The notes below the pieces were generated by a model, which saw only the letters and a program-made list of their open reading frames with translations, searched no databases and had not been told where the DNA came from. From IMG/VR virus record IMGVR_UViG_3300047457_000300, positions 1-34,898 of that record: a DNA stretch of 34,898 bases; one strand, 5' to 3'. The position numbers and the translations under genes were made by a program. Position 1 is the first letter of the stretch. Every line of letters starts with the position of its first letter. Shown here one piece after another: positions 8,251 to 15,527 of this stretch. The DNA is from a virus.

Positions 8251-8287
8251 GCGGAGCCGCCTTCGGTGTTGCTGATCGCGGAGCCGC
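8251..8287 (+). promoter_or_regulatory. Twin GCGGAGCCGC elements in capsid gene leader
   Basis: The self-complementary 10-mer GCGGAGCCGC occurs at 8251-8260 and again at 8278-8287 (start-to-start 27 bases) in the 131-base gap before the capsid gene. The second copy extends to a 12-base palindrome. The pair can fold as two small hairpins or act as an operator. No convincing promoter hexamers were seen nearby. Confidence 0.5.
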
Positions 8288-8355
8288 GACAGGCTAATCC
8301 TCCTGCGTATCCACAATCATCAACATCATCCCTACGGGGAGAAGGAATAACTACC

Positions 8356-9534
8356 ATGAAGGAATACATCGACCGCCAGGTCGAGATTCGCAACCGCGCC
8401 TGGAACGAGGCAAAGTCGATTCTCGATAAGGCAGCAGCAGAGAAGCGTGACCTCACCGCTGAGGAATCGCAGACCTACGAGCGCATCTCCAAGGAACTCG
8501 ACGAGCGTGCCAACACGATCGCCAAGCTCCGTGAGGATGAGGCTCGCGAACTTCGTCTCGATGCCGCAACCCGCGAAATCGCTGACCAGGCTCGCCCAGT
8601 CGCACAGGCACCAGTCGCCGACGATGCCGCCATCCTCCGCTCACTCGTCTCGGGTGAGAAGCGTGGCCACTCGTTCGAGCGTCGCGATGTCGTCAAGACC
8701 AGCACCGGCGCACCAGTCCCCACCTCGTTCTACGATCAGGTCATCATGAAGGCTCGCCTCGTCGCGCCAGTCCTTCAGACCTCGACCGTCCTGAACACCG
8801 CAGGTGGCGAGAACCTCCAGATTCCGTCGCTGTCCACCTACTCGGTCGGCACGATCAACGCTGAAGGTGCCGCAATGGGCGAGAGCGACCCAGCATTCAA
8901 CGCGTTCATCACGTTGGGCGCATACAAGTATTCGTTCCTGACGCAGGTTTCCGAAGAACTCCTCACCGACTCTGGTGTCGACTTCCTCGGCTTCCTCGCC
9001 GATCAGGTCGGAAACGCGCTCGGCTACGCAGTCGGCTCCGCCCTCACGGTCGGCACCGGCACGGTTGAGCCAAAGGGAATCGTCACGGCCTCGGCTGTTG
9101 GCGGAACCGCAGGCACCGCAACCGCGTTCACCGCAGACAACCTCATCGACCTCCTCTACTCCTTGGATGGTGCAGCACGCAACCTCCCAGGCGTGGGCTG
9201 GATGATGAACGGCAAGTCGATCGGTGCAGTCCGCAAGTTGAAGGACACCGCTGGCAACTACGTGTTCCAGCCGTCCCTCGCAATGGACAGCCCAGACATG
9301 TTGCTCGGCAAGCCCATCTACGAGAACCCGTCGATGGCCGATGTCGCAACCGGCACCAAGTCCGTCATCGTTGGACACCTCCCGTCGTACTTCGTGCGCA
9401 CGGTCGGTGGCCTTCGCCTCGACAGGTCGGATGACTTCGCGTTCAACGCAGGACTCATCACCTTCCGCGCACAGTTCCGCGTGGACGGCAACCTGCCGCA
9501 GACGAGCCACATCAAGCACCTGCTCCAGCCGTAA
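8356..9534 (+). CDS. Major capsid protein (HK97 fold)
   Basis: 392 residues. The N-terminal roughly 100 residues are charged and helical (coiled-coil delta/scaffolding domain, MKEYIDRQVEIRNRAW onward), expected to be removed by the upstream protease. The body carries typical HK97-capsid features: GAPVPTSFYDQV, AEGAAMGESD, YSFLTQVSEELLTDS, an MMNGKS stretch and a C-terminal FRAQFRVDGN strand. No separate scaffold gene is present. The ATG at 8356 follows GGGGAGAAGG by about 10 bases; an in-frame ATG at 8266 is rejected. Codons are C-rich and regular, fitting high expression. Confidence 0.96.
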   Translation: MKEYIDRQVEIRNRAWNEAKSILDKAAAEKRDLTAEESQTYERISKELDERANTIAKLREDEARELRLDAATREIADQARPVAQAPVADDAAILRSLVSGEKRGHSFERRDVVKTSTGAPVPTSFYDQVIMKARLVAPVLQTSTVLNTAGGENLQIPSLSTYSVGTINAEGAAMGESDPAFNAFITLGAYKYSFLTQVSEELLTDSGVDFLGFLADQVGNALGYAVGSALTVGTGTVEPKGIVTASAVGGTAGTATAFTADNLIDLLYSLDGAARNLPGVGWMMNGKSIGAVRKLKDTAGNYVFQPSLAMDSPDMLLGKPIYENPSMADVATGTKSVIVGHLPSYFVRTVGGLRLDRSDDFAFNAGLITFRAQFRVDGNLPQTSHIKHLLQP

Positions 9535-9552
9535 CGCTGAAGCGAGTGCAAG

Positions 9553-9612
9553 CCACCTAACGGTGGTGTAAGTTTGAGGGGCGGGTCGGACACGCAGGGC
9601 GACCCGCTCCTC
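9553..9612 (+). terminator. Hairpin pair after capsid gene (terminator)
   Basis: A small hairpin (CCACC 9553-9557 with GGTGG 9562-9566) precedes a strong stem: 9576-9588 pairs with 9600-9612 over 13 positions with one G-T pair and an 11-base loop. Only a short T stretch (ATCCATTT) follows. It probably reduces read-through from the abundant capsid transcript into the downstream genes. Confidence 0.7.
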
Positions 9613-9647
9613 AATCCATTTCCCCTGCAACCTGCGAAGGAGTCTGC

Positions 9648-10955
9648 GTGAATGCTCGTCATCGTCAACAACACGCCGGTCGAGTTACCCGACCTGGAAG
9701 CGGAATTGCTGCTGCGTCGGGGCGTAGCGCACTTGCCGGAAGTAGCCGACCAGCCTCTTCCGAATCGTTACGAATCCTCTTCTACTCGAACGCCCCGTTC
9801 GCCCCGACCGGCTACGGAACCCAAACCGCGCAGCTCGTCCCGAGGCTCATCCAAGAAGGGAACGAAGTAGCGATCCACGCCATGTATGGCATCGAGGCGG
9901 TGCCGTCAATGTGGAATGGAATCAAGATGTACCCGCGAGGGATGGCACCGTATTCGGATGATGTGGTGACAGCGCATTGGATGGACTGGTCAAACGGCAA
10001 CAAGAACCTGCCACCGATGCTGATGACCTTGTTCGATGTGTGGGTGTTGAAGTCCACGTCGCTTGACATCATCCCGAACATCGCGTCGTGGGTGCCGATT
10101 GATCATGCGCCTTGCCCGCCTGAGGTGGTGGCGTTCTGTCAGCGTAAGAACGTGAAGCCGATTGCGATGTCGCAGTTCGGGAAACGAATGTTGGAGGCTC
10201 AGGACGTTGAGTGCTTGTATGCGCCTCACGGCATTGAGGATGTGTTCAAGCCTACGGCCAAGTGGAGCAACGGTCAGCAGGAGTTGACTGGTCGGCAGAT
10301 CATGGGTATTCCCGAGGACAAGTTTGTGGTGATGATGAACTCTGCGAACAAGGGTGTGAACCCGTCACGCAAGTCATTCGCTGAGAACATTCTGGCGTTC
10401 GCCATTTTCGCCCAAACCCGACCCGATGCGATTCTCTATCTGCACACCGAGTCGATGGGTTCGATGGGTGGAATCAACCTGATGCATCTGTTGGAGGCTT
10501 GCGGGTTGAAGCCTGAGCAATACAAGATCATCGACCAGTACGCCTATCGGATGAGCGTCCCGCAGGGTGCGCTCGCTGCCATCTATTCGGCTGCTGATGT
10601 GTTGTTGGCTTGCTCAATGGGTGAGGGGTTTGGGATTCCTGTGGTTGAGGCTCAGGCGTGTGGGACTCGGGTGATCGTGTCGGATTACACCGCCCAGCCG
10701 GAGCTTGTCGGGTCGGGTTGGAAGGTGGAGACGCAACCGTTCTGGGATGCGGCACAGAAAGCCTGGTTCTGCACCCCACAGGTGCCATCCATCGTGGATG
10801 CCCTGAGAGCCTCCTACGAGGCTCCCAGAGGGGCGGATAAGGCCGCTGTGGAGTTTGCTAGCCAATACTCCGCAGATCGCGTCTATGAGGCTCATTGGAA
10901 GCCAATCATGAAGGAGTTGTCGGCATGGTGCCGGTCATCGTCATCCCAGTCCTAA
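9648..10955 (+). CDS. GT4-family glycosyltransferase
   Basis: 435 residues as an open frame from GTG 9648. The catalytic fold begins only near residue 41 (LRILFYSNAPFAPTGYGTQT), a classic GT-B N-terminal strand. The C-terminal EX7E motif is present (E326 to E334 in GEGFGIPVVEAQ), diagnostic for retaining GT4 enzymes. Residues 1-40 are Arg/Ser/Ala-rich and overlap another gene, and no ATG, GTG or TTG lies in frame between 9648 and the start of the fold; TTA sits where relatives would have ATG before CGA-ATC-CTC. Expression may therefore use the GTG, a frameshift or a non-canonical start. The substrate is probably a virion protein or surface glycan (inference). Confidence 0.85.
   Translation: MNARHRQQHAGRVTRPGSGIAAASGRSALAGSSRPASSESLRILFYSNAPFAPTGYGTQTAQLVPRLIQEGNEVAIHAMYGIEAVPSMWNGIKMYPRGMAPYSDDVVTAHWMDWSNGNKNLPPMLMTLFDVWVLKSTSLDIIPNIASWVPIDHAPCPPEVVAFCQRKNVKPIAMSQFGKRMLEAQDVECLYAPHGIEDVFKPTAKWSNGQQELTGRQIMGIPEDKFVVMMNSANKGVNPSRKSFAENILAFAIFAQTRPDAILYLHTESMGSMGGINLMHLLEACGLKPEQYKIIDQYAYRMSVPQGALAAIYSAADVLLACSMGEGFGIPVVEAQACGTRVIVSDYTAQPELVGSGWKVETQPFWDAAQKAWFCTPQVPSIVDALRASYEAPRGADKAAVEFASQYSADRVYEAHWKPIMKELSAWCRSSSSQS
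9652..9870 (+). CDS. Small head-region protein overlapping the GT4 gene
   Basis: 72 residues from ATG 9652, only 4 bases after the GTG of the glycosyltransferase frame and served by the same GAAGGAG. The N-terminal half (LVIVNNTPVELPDLEAELLLRRG) looks like a real folded protein of the kind often found right after the major capsid gene. The C-terminal half is Ser/Arg/Pro/Lys-rich and antiphase to the GT-B strand region. It overlaps the GT4 frame over its full length, so one of the two starts is probably misassigned or the two are linked by frameshifting. Confidence 0.6.
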   Translation: MLVIVNNTPVELPDLEAELLLRRGVAHLPEVADQPLPNRYESSSTRTPRSPRPATEPKPRSSSRGSSKKGTK

Positions 10956-11596
10956 ACCGATACGACCTCCTCGAACGATGCCTAGCATCTATCGACTACC
11001 CCGTAGACACCCTCATCATCATTGATAACGGTGGACAGGCAAGCATGTGGGGTTGCCCTTGGCTGGTCGATCATCGTCAAATCGACGACTACCGAATCTG
11101 GTCAATGCCCAGCAATCTGGGTGTCGCAACCTCATGGAACTTGAGCATCAAGGCCACTCCTTACAGCAAGGACGGTTGGCTGCTCCTGAACTCGGATGCC
11201 TGGTTTGAGCCTGGTGCATTACAGCACTTTCACGGTGAATGCAGCCCAGACACGATCACGCTCGCTGGTCATCCAGGCTGGTCGTGCGCTCATGTCGGAC
11301 GCAACGTGGTCGCCAAGATTGGTCTGTTCTGCGAGAACTTTCATCCCGCATACTTTGAGGACAATGACTTCGAGCGTCGAGCGCAAGCACACGGAATCCC
11401 CGTCGTTCACTCGTCAGCCAAGGTCAATCATGACAACTCCTCGACCATCGCTTCTGACCCGTCGCTAGCTGAGGCCAACGCCAAATCCTTTCAGGCGAAT
11501 CAGGAACTTTATCTGCGACGCTGGAATGACGGTCTGTATCCAACCCCCGAGGAATGGTCGCTGGAACGTCGATGTGAATTGGGGTGGGACAAATGA
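10925..11596 (+). CDS. GT2-like glycosyltransferase
   Basis: 223 residues. The GT-A signature is clear: VPVIVIPVLNRYDLLERCLASI at the N-terminus, LIIIDNGG, NLGVATSWN near 75 and the DxD-like metal site NSDAW near 99. The later YFEDNDFERRAQ motif is typical of rhamnosyl-type GT2 enzymes. The ATG at 10925 follows AAGGAG by about 8 bases and overlaps the GT4 gene by 31 bases. It probably adds sugars to the same acceptor as its neighbours. Confidence 0.85.
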   Translation: MVPVIVIPVLNRYDLLERCLASIDYPVDTLIIIDNGGQASMWGCPWLVDHRQIDDYRIWSMPSNLGVATSWNLSIKATPYSKDGWLLLNSDAWFEPGALQHFHGECSPDTITLAGHPGWSCAHVGRNVVAKIGLFCENFHPAYFEDNDFERRAQAHGIPVVHSSAKVNHDNSSTIASDPSLAEANAKSFQANQELYLRRWNDGLYPTPEEWSLERRCELGWDK

Positions 11597-12249
11597 GCAT
11601 TGCGCTCATCGGTTGTTCATCGGTTGAGTATTGGGAACGCTGGGGTCAGCAGTTCTGCGACTCGATTCAGGGGATGCGAACTAAACCAGACGAGGTGATT
11701 ATTGCGTCGCTAGAGCCGCTGAATGTGCCGAACTTCGTGACCAACATTGAAACCAAGGAATTGTTCTGGGATTCGTGGAATGATGCGATTCGCCACAGCA
11801 CGACCGACTGGGTGTGGCCTGTTGGGGTGGATGACCTGTTTGAGGTTGATGCGTTGGAGAATCTAGATGGGTCGGCTGAGGTGATTGCGGTTGCTGGTCG
11901 TGAGTCGACGGGTGCGTCGTTTGTTCCTGATCCGCATGGGTTTCAGCGGATTCTTGAGGTGGGGTTCAATCCTATGCGTGGGTCGATTATGTTGCGTCGG
12001 GATGTGGCGGTGGCGTTGCCTTGGCGTCCTGTGAAGTGGGCGGATTGGATGCAATGGTGCGAGATTCGTCATCATGGGTATCGGGTGGTGTTTGATTCGC
12101 AGAGTCGGATGATTCATGTGCGTCATGCTGGGGCGATTTCGATGAACTCGGATTCGGTGGCTGAGGCTCAGGTGAATCAGTTGAAGCATTGGTTGTTGAC
12201 GGTTGGTGTGAAGCCTGGGGCTGAATGGCCTCCTGTGTTGTTGGGGTAA
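11593..12249 (+). CDS. Glycosyltransferase-like protein (GT-A type)
   Basis: 218 residues starting at an ATGA overlap with the preceding GT2 gene. The N-terminal strand ISIALIGCSSVEYWERW-like region, DEVIIAS, and VGVDDLFEVDAL near 78-90 (a possible metal-binding DD) follow a GT-A outline, and WADWMQWCEIRHHGYRV near 153 resembles the acceptor-side region. Divergent; assigned mainly from these motifs and its place as third gene of a glycosyltransferase run. G/T-rich codons. Confidence 0.65.
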   Translation: MSIALIGCSSVEYWERWGQQFCDSIQGMRTKPDEVIIASLEPLNVPNFVTNIETKELFWDSWNDAIRHSTTDWVWPVGVDDLFEVDALENLDGSAEVIAVAGRESTGASFVPDPHGFQRILEVGFNPMRGSIMLRRDVAVALPWRPVKWADWMQWCEIRHHGYRVVFDSQSRMIHVRHAGAISMNSDSVAEAQVNQLKHWLLTVGVKPGAEWPPVLLG

Positions 12250-12258
12250 CATAGAGCC
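12247..12258 (+). promoter_or_regulatory. Putative leaderless -10 box for connector gene
   Basis: TAACAT (12247-12252) overlaps the stop codon of the previous gene and lies exactly 6 bases before the GTG at 12259. No Shine-Dalgarno sequence is present at the normal distance. Same layout as before terS, the gp10-like gene, the tape measure and the gene at 18881. Confidence 0.5.
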
Positions 12259-12885
12259 GTGACAATCACGAACGGCTACGCCACACGCAATCAGATCAAG
12301 GCTGCGCTTCGTATCGGTACAGCCGACACGCTTGACGACGACCTGATTGATAACTGTGCTGAGGCTGCAAGCCGTCTCATTGATGGGTATTGCAACCGCC
12401 AGTTCTGGTCTGTGGGTTCTGCGACCGCCCGCATCTTTACGGCTGAGTCGGAGTTCACCTGCTCGATTGACGACGTATCCGGTACGGCGATCACGCTACA
12501 AACCTCAAGCCTTGGTGACGGCGTGTTTGACATCACTTGGACGACGACCGACTATCAGCTGGAACCGTTGAACGGTGTGCTGGATGGTTTGACTTGGCCA
12601 TACGACCGCATCCGTGCTGTCGGCGACTATCTGTTCCCCACCTTGAATGCGAACTACGGTGAGCAGGCGTTGGTGAAAGTGACCGCCACATTCGGTTGGC
12701 CTTCGGTTCCTTCGACGGTGACTCAGGCGACGATCATTCAGGCATCACGAATCTTCAAGCGTTACGACTCGCCACTCGGGGTGGCTGGGTTCGGTGACAT
12801 CGGTGCGATCCGTGTGTCACGCTTCCTTGACCCTGATGTCGCGCAGCTCGTCGAACCGTATCGACGAATGCGGATGTTTGCGTGA
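12259..12885 (+). CDS. Head-tail connector (gp6-like adaptor)
   Basis: 208 residues. The N-terminal helical part (ATRNQIKAALRIGTADTLDDDLIDNCAEAASRLIDGYCNR) is the familiar gp6/DUF-type head-tail adaptor pattern, and the end (ATIIQASRIFKRYDSPLGVAGFG) closes the helical bundle. It would form the ring below the portal. An inserted beta domain (about 50-130) lengthens it compared with the roughly 100-residue minimal family members. GTG start, followed by a GTGA overlap with the next gene. Confidence 0.82.
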   Translation: MTITNGYATRNQIKAALRIGTADTLDDDLIDNCAEAASRLIDGYCNRQFWSVGSATARIFTAESEFTCSIDDVSGTAITLQTSSLGDGVFDITWTTTDYQLEPLNGVLDGLTWPYDRIRAVGDYLFPTLNANYGEQALVKVTATFGWPSVPSTVTQATIIQASRIFKRYDSPLGVAGFGDIGAIRVSRFLDPDVAQLVEPYRRMRMFA

Positions 12886-13295
12886 GCGCAGCAACCACCG
12901 TCACCCAAATCAAAGAAGGCCTCCAGACACGTCTGGCGACCATCCCTGGACTTCGCGCCTACGCTCAGCAACCCGACAACATCAATGCCCCGTTCGCTTG
13001 GCCGATGCTGGAATCCATCACCTACAACGGTGCGATGGGCGGAGGTCTGGTCATTCACACGTTCACGGTGTCGGTGGTGGTGGGTCGCGCTGCGGAACGC
13101 TCAGCCCAGAACGCCCTAGACGGGTATCTCTCCTATGAAGGTGCGACTTCGGTTCGGGCTGCGATTGAGGCTGATAGATCGCTCGGCGGTGTCGTACAGA
13201 ACCTCATCGTTGAAACTGCCTCAAACATCTCGACGATGGATGGGAACGATACGACCTACCTGATGGTGGATTTCAGGGTGGTTGTGTACGCCTAA
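12882..13295 (+). CDS. Tail completion/terminator-type protein
   Basis: 137 residues. The N-terminal helix VTQIKEGLQTRLATIPGLRAY followed by beta strands, including HTFTVSVVVGRAAERSAQNALDGYL and a C-terminal YLMVDFRVVVYA, matches head-tail joining/tail terminator proteins encoded just before the major tail gene. GTG start overlapping the connector stop by 4 bases. Position and fold pattern agree; the exact subfamily is uncertain. Confidence 0.72.
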   Translation: MSAATTVTQIKEGLQTRLATIPGLRAYAQQPDNINAPFAWPMLESITYNGAMGGGLVIHTFTVSVVVGRAAERSAQNALDGYLSYEGATSVRAAIEADRSLGGVVQNLIVETASNISTMDGNDTTYLMVDFRVVVYA

Positions 13296-13298
13296 CCC

Positions 13299-13326
13299 TT
13301 GAGAGGGTGAAGCGTTGGGGTGTAGT
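13299..13326 (+). promoter_or_regulatory. Possible promoter for the major tail gene
   Basis: TTGAGA (13299-13304), a 16-base spacer and TGTAGT (13321-13326) form a plausible sigma-70-type promoter in the gap before the major tail gene. A TGTAAT at 13336-13341 is an alternative -10. Confidence 0.35.
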
Positions 13327-13329
13327 GTT

Positions 13330-13349
13330 GGGGTTTGTAATCCAACCCC
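13330..13349 (+). other. Leader hairpin before major tail gene
   Basis: GGGGTT (13330-13335) pairs with AACCCC (13344-13349) around an 8-base loop. It lies 30 bases upstream of the tail protein ATG and could be a terminator of the head transcript or a stabilising 5' structure. Confidence 0.5.
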
Positions 13350-13379
13350 TCTAGTGCCGGAAGGCAGGAGTCACAAACA

Positions 13380-13805
13380 ATGGCAAAGCAAGTTCTGACA
13401 AACGTGGCCGTCACCTTCGGCACCGCGAACACGGACATCACTTCGTATGTCGCAGCAGTCACCCTCAACCTGACCGCAGCGGAAATCGCAACCACGAACT
13501 TCGGTTCGTCGGGTGCAGTCACCCGCATCCAAGGCCTCAAGGATCACTCGGTCACGATTGACCTGCACCAGGACTACCCAACCATCGAGAAGTTGTTCTA
13601 CGATGCGTTCGCAAACGGCACCGCAGTTGCGATGACCGTCAAGCCGAACGGCACGGGTGCAGCATCCTCAGCAAATCCGAGCTACGCCTTCAATGTGCTT
13701 CCCGTTTCGTGGACGCCAGTCGCAGGCGCAGTCGGCGAACTCGCCACCGCCAGCATCACCTGGCCAATCGACGGCAACGTCACCAAGACCGGCACCGGCG
13801 CATAA
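13380..13805 (+). CDS. Major tail protein
   Basis: 141 residues, the repeating subunit of the tail tube. A Ser/Thr/Ala-rich all-beta pattern with TFGTANTDITSYVAAVTLN, VTRIQGLKDHSVTIDLHQDY and a closing ATASITWPIDGNVTKT is typical of short siphophage major tail proteins. A strong leader (GGCAGGAG) and very regular C-ending codons indicate high expression. Immediately downstream is the frameshifted chaperone pair, which supports the call. Confidence 0.88.
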   Translation: MAKQVLTNVAVTFGTANTDITSYVAAVTLNLTAAEIATTNFGSSGAVTRIQGLKDHSVTIDLHQDYPTIEKLFYDAFANGTAVAMTVKPNGTGAASSANPSYAFNVLPVSWTPVAGAVGELATASITWPIDGNVTKTGTGA

Positions 13806-13839
13806 CTTTCATCACAACCCTTACCTGCGGAGGTAACAA

Positions 13840-14130
13840 ATGAAACTGCCACTTGAAGTGGTCAGCGCATCCGACGGCTCAACCAGAATCGTCATCGCCA
13901 CATTCCCAGACTTCATCGCCTACGAACAGAAGTTCAGCAAGAGTGTGGCGAAGTTCGAGGATGGTTTGTCGCTCACCGATCTCGCGTTCCTCGCTTGGCA
14001 TGCTGAGCATCGCACCAAGAAGACAGGGTTGGACTTCGACTCCTGGTGCAACGAGCAAGAGGCGATGACTTTGGGAGATGCCGCGCAAGCCGTGATCGCC
14101 CCTTTGGAGAGCAGTCAGCCCATTGGCTGA
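13840..14130 (+). CDS. Tail assembly chaperone, short (G-like) product
   Basis: 96 residues, made by ribosomes that do not shift at 14100-14106. It follows the major tail gene and shares its N-terminus with the longer fusion below. By analogy with lambda gpG, it coats the tape measure protein during tail assembly and is absent from the virion. Shine-Dalgarno GCGGAGG precedes the ATG. Its TGA lies in the 3' arm of the frameshift hairpin. Confidence 0.85.
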   Translation: MKLPLEVVSASDGSTRIVIATFPDFIAYEQKFSKSVAKFEDGLSLTDLAFLAWHAEHRTKKTGLDFDSWCNEQEAMTLGDAAQAVIAPLESSQPIG

Positions 14131-14249
14131 TCGCATATCTGTCTTGCGAGACAGGTATCGCTCCGTCGGTGTTGCTGGCTGAATCACCCAGAATGCTCTA
14201 CACGATGGTCGGCTATCTCCGATGGAGAGCCGTCCACCTCAACAGGTAA
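13840..14249 (+). CDS. Tail assembly chaperone fusion (GT-like) made by -1 frameshift
   Basis: Joining 13840-14106 to 14106-14249 gives 136 residues: 89 shared, then 47 beginning GEQSAHWLIAYLSCETGIAP and ending at the TAA at 14247. The second frame has no plausible start of its own but its sequence (SVLLAESPRMLYTMVGYL) is typical of gpT-like chaperone extensions. The slip site and hairpin are described separately. Ratio control between short and long forms is expected. Confidence 0.88.
14100..14130 (+). promoter_or_regulatory. Programmed -1 frameshift site with hairpin
   Basis: CCCTTTG (14100-14106) is a canonical X-XXY-YYZ heptamer in the zero frame (C CCT TTG). After an 8-base spacer, TCAGCC (14115-14120) pairs with GGCTGA (14125-14130) around a CATT loop; the zero-frame stop is within the 3' arm. 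Frame, heptamer, spacing and hairpin all agree. Confidence 0.9.
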
Positions 14250-14258
14250 TCTCAGAAC
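14247..14258 (+). promoter_or_regulatory. Putative leaderless -10 box for gp10-like gene
   Basis: TAATCT (14247-14252) begins with the stop codon of the chaperone fusion and lies exactly 6 bases before the ATG at 14259. No Shine-Dalgarno sequence is seen at normal spacing. Confidence 0.45.
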
Positions 14259-14789
14259 ATGGCGTTCTACGGTGTTCCACTTGGTCGTGCTTCGCGTGTC
14301 GCCATCGCACCCCAAGCTGGGAAACCCGCTGTCCTCATTGATGGTCTTGCCGACTTTCTCCGTAAGGCTGCCAAGATGGATGACCGATTCAATTCGCATA
14401 TGCGCGAGGCGGCTCGAGGGGTAGCCCAGCAGATTGTGGATGAGGCCAAGGTTGAGGCATCTACCGTGACCCGTAGCCGTCAGGCTGTGGAGGTGATGAA
14501 GGGGATGAAGCCGTATAACGACAGGATTCCTGCCGTCAAATTGTCGCAGTCCTCAAACTTCGTGTCGGAGTCTCGACCGAATCGGACGAGGAAACGCAAG
14601 GTGACTCGGGGTGACGTGTTCTTCGGTGCCGAGTTCGGTGGACAGGCTCGACCCACGACCCGCCAGTTCTTGAGGCATCGAGGCAGATCGGGATACTTCT
14701 TCTGGCCGACCGTCCGCAAGATGAAGGACAAGATCGCCCAAGACTATCTGGCTGCGATAGACAGGGTTCTCAAGACTCTCGCCGATTAG
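14259..14789 (+). CDS. HK97 gp10-like tail component
   Basis: 176 residues. The pattern of an N-terminal helical stretch (LADFLRKAAKMDDRFNSHMREAARGVAQQIVDEAK), a basic mid-section and a C-terminal GYFFWPTVRKMKDKIAQDYLAAIDRVL is that of the HK97-gp10/minor tail protein family, which links head completion and tail. In most phages it precedes the major tail gene; here it sits after the chaperones, so it could be a displaced or paralogous copy. Confidence 0.65.
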   Translation: MAFYGVPLGRASRVAIAPQAGKPAVLIDGLADFLRKAAKMDDRFNSHMREAARGVAQQIVDEAKVEASTVTRSRQAVEVMKGMKPYNDRIPAVKLSQSSNFVSESRPNRTRKRKVTRGDVFFGAEFGGQARPTTRQFLRHRGRSGYFFWPTVRKMKDKIAQDYLAAIDRVLKTLAD

Positions 14790-14817
14790 TTGACTTCCTC
14801 TGCCGGTTGGCTAGGGT
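14790..14817 (+). promoter_or_regulatory. Sigma-70-type promoter before the primase-like gene
   Basis: TTGACT (14790-14795), 16-base spacer, TAGGGT (14812-14817). It overlaps the gp10-like stop codon and is followed by GAGGAGGG and the ATG at 14838. A dedicated promoter within a late operon is typical of moron-type insertions. Confidence 0.65.
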
Positions 14818-14837
14818 GGGGGTGAGGAGGGATGGCT

Positions 14838-15527
14838 ATGGCGGTTTGGTTTAGTTCGGTGAAGGCGGTTCAGCCTCAGCCGTTGGCGTCTTCCTGGTCA
14901 CAGCTCAAAGAGTTGCTGTCATTCCATGAGGAGAATGAGGTGAAGTCGGCTGGGGCGTTGTGGTCGCCTGTCACCTATTACGAGAACACGACTCGTGGGA
15001 ACAGGAATGTTCGGTTTGTGGAGTCGCTGGTGGTGGACTTGGATGGTTCGTCGTTTGAGTCGGCTCGGCTGGATGGGTTGGAATGGTTCGCGTATTCGAC
15101 GTATTCGCATCGGTTGGATGATCCGCACTATCACTTGGTTCTGCCGTTGGCTGAGCGTGTACCTGCTGGGTTGTGGCGGGCGGTGTGGTTGGAGATGGTT
15201 GAGCGTCTCAACCTGCCTGCCGACCCACAAACGAAAGACCCTGCCCGACTGTTCTATCTACCTCAACACGCACCGAACGCACCGTTTGAGTTCCATGAGG
15301 GTTCGGGTGTTCTGCTCGATACGTCGTTTGATTGGGATGATGTTCATTCGTCTCGACCTGTGGTGCATCAGGCTAGGAATCCTCGGAGGGTTCGGGCTGG
15401 TGCGGAGATGTTGTCGGAGGGTTGGTGGGCTTCTGCTGATGTGTCGTGTTGGGCTGGGTTGGAGGGCAAGGAGTTGTATCGGGTGATGCTTGCTGAGTGG
15501 GAAAGCCTGTATTCGCAGTTGAAGTAG
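14838..15527 (+). CDS. RepB/AEP-like primase-fold protein in the tail cluster
   Basis: 229 residues. The pattern VVDLDG (D67, D69), then YSTYSH and PHYHLVLPL (H97/H99), then WRAVWLEMVERLNLPADPQTKDPARLFYLP (D134, R137) follows plasmid/phage RepB-type and other archaeo-eukaryotic primase-superfamily proteins: metal-binding acids, the H motif, and the DP-x-R segment. Such proteins initiate DNA synthesis, yet this gene is between a tail component and the tape measure. It has its own promoter. ATG 14838 is preferred over in-frame 14832, which abuts the Shine-Dalgarno sequence. Activity and role are unknown. Confidence 0.65.
   Translation: MAVWFSSVKAVQPQPLASSWSQLKELLSFHEENEVKSAGALWSPVTYYENTTRGNRNVRFVESLVVDLDGSSFESARLDGLEWFAYSTYSHRLDDPHYHLVLPLAERVPAGLWRAVWLEMVERLNLPADPQTKDPARLFYLPQHAPNAPFEFHEGSGVLLDTSFDWDDVHSSRPVVHQARNPRRVRAGAEMLSEGWWASADVSCWAGLEGKELYRVMLAEWESLYSQLK

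Noticed and set aside
8641-9630. Long open frame of 329 residues on the minus strand across the capsid gene
   Set aside because: It is the complement of a C-ending, highly biased gene; no recognisable motifs.
14046-14249. Independent gene with its own ATG at 14046
   Set aside because: Its first residues are antiphase to the chaperone gene; the real product arises by -1 frameshift at 14100-14106.
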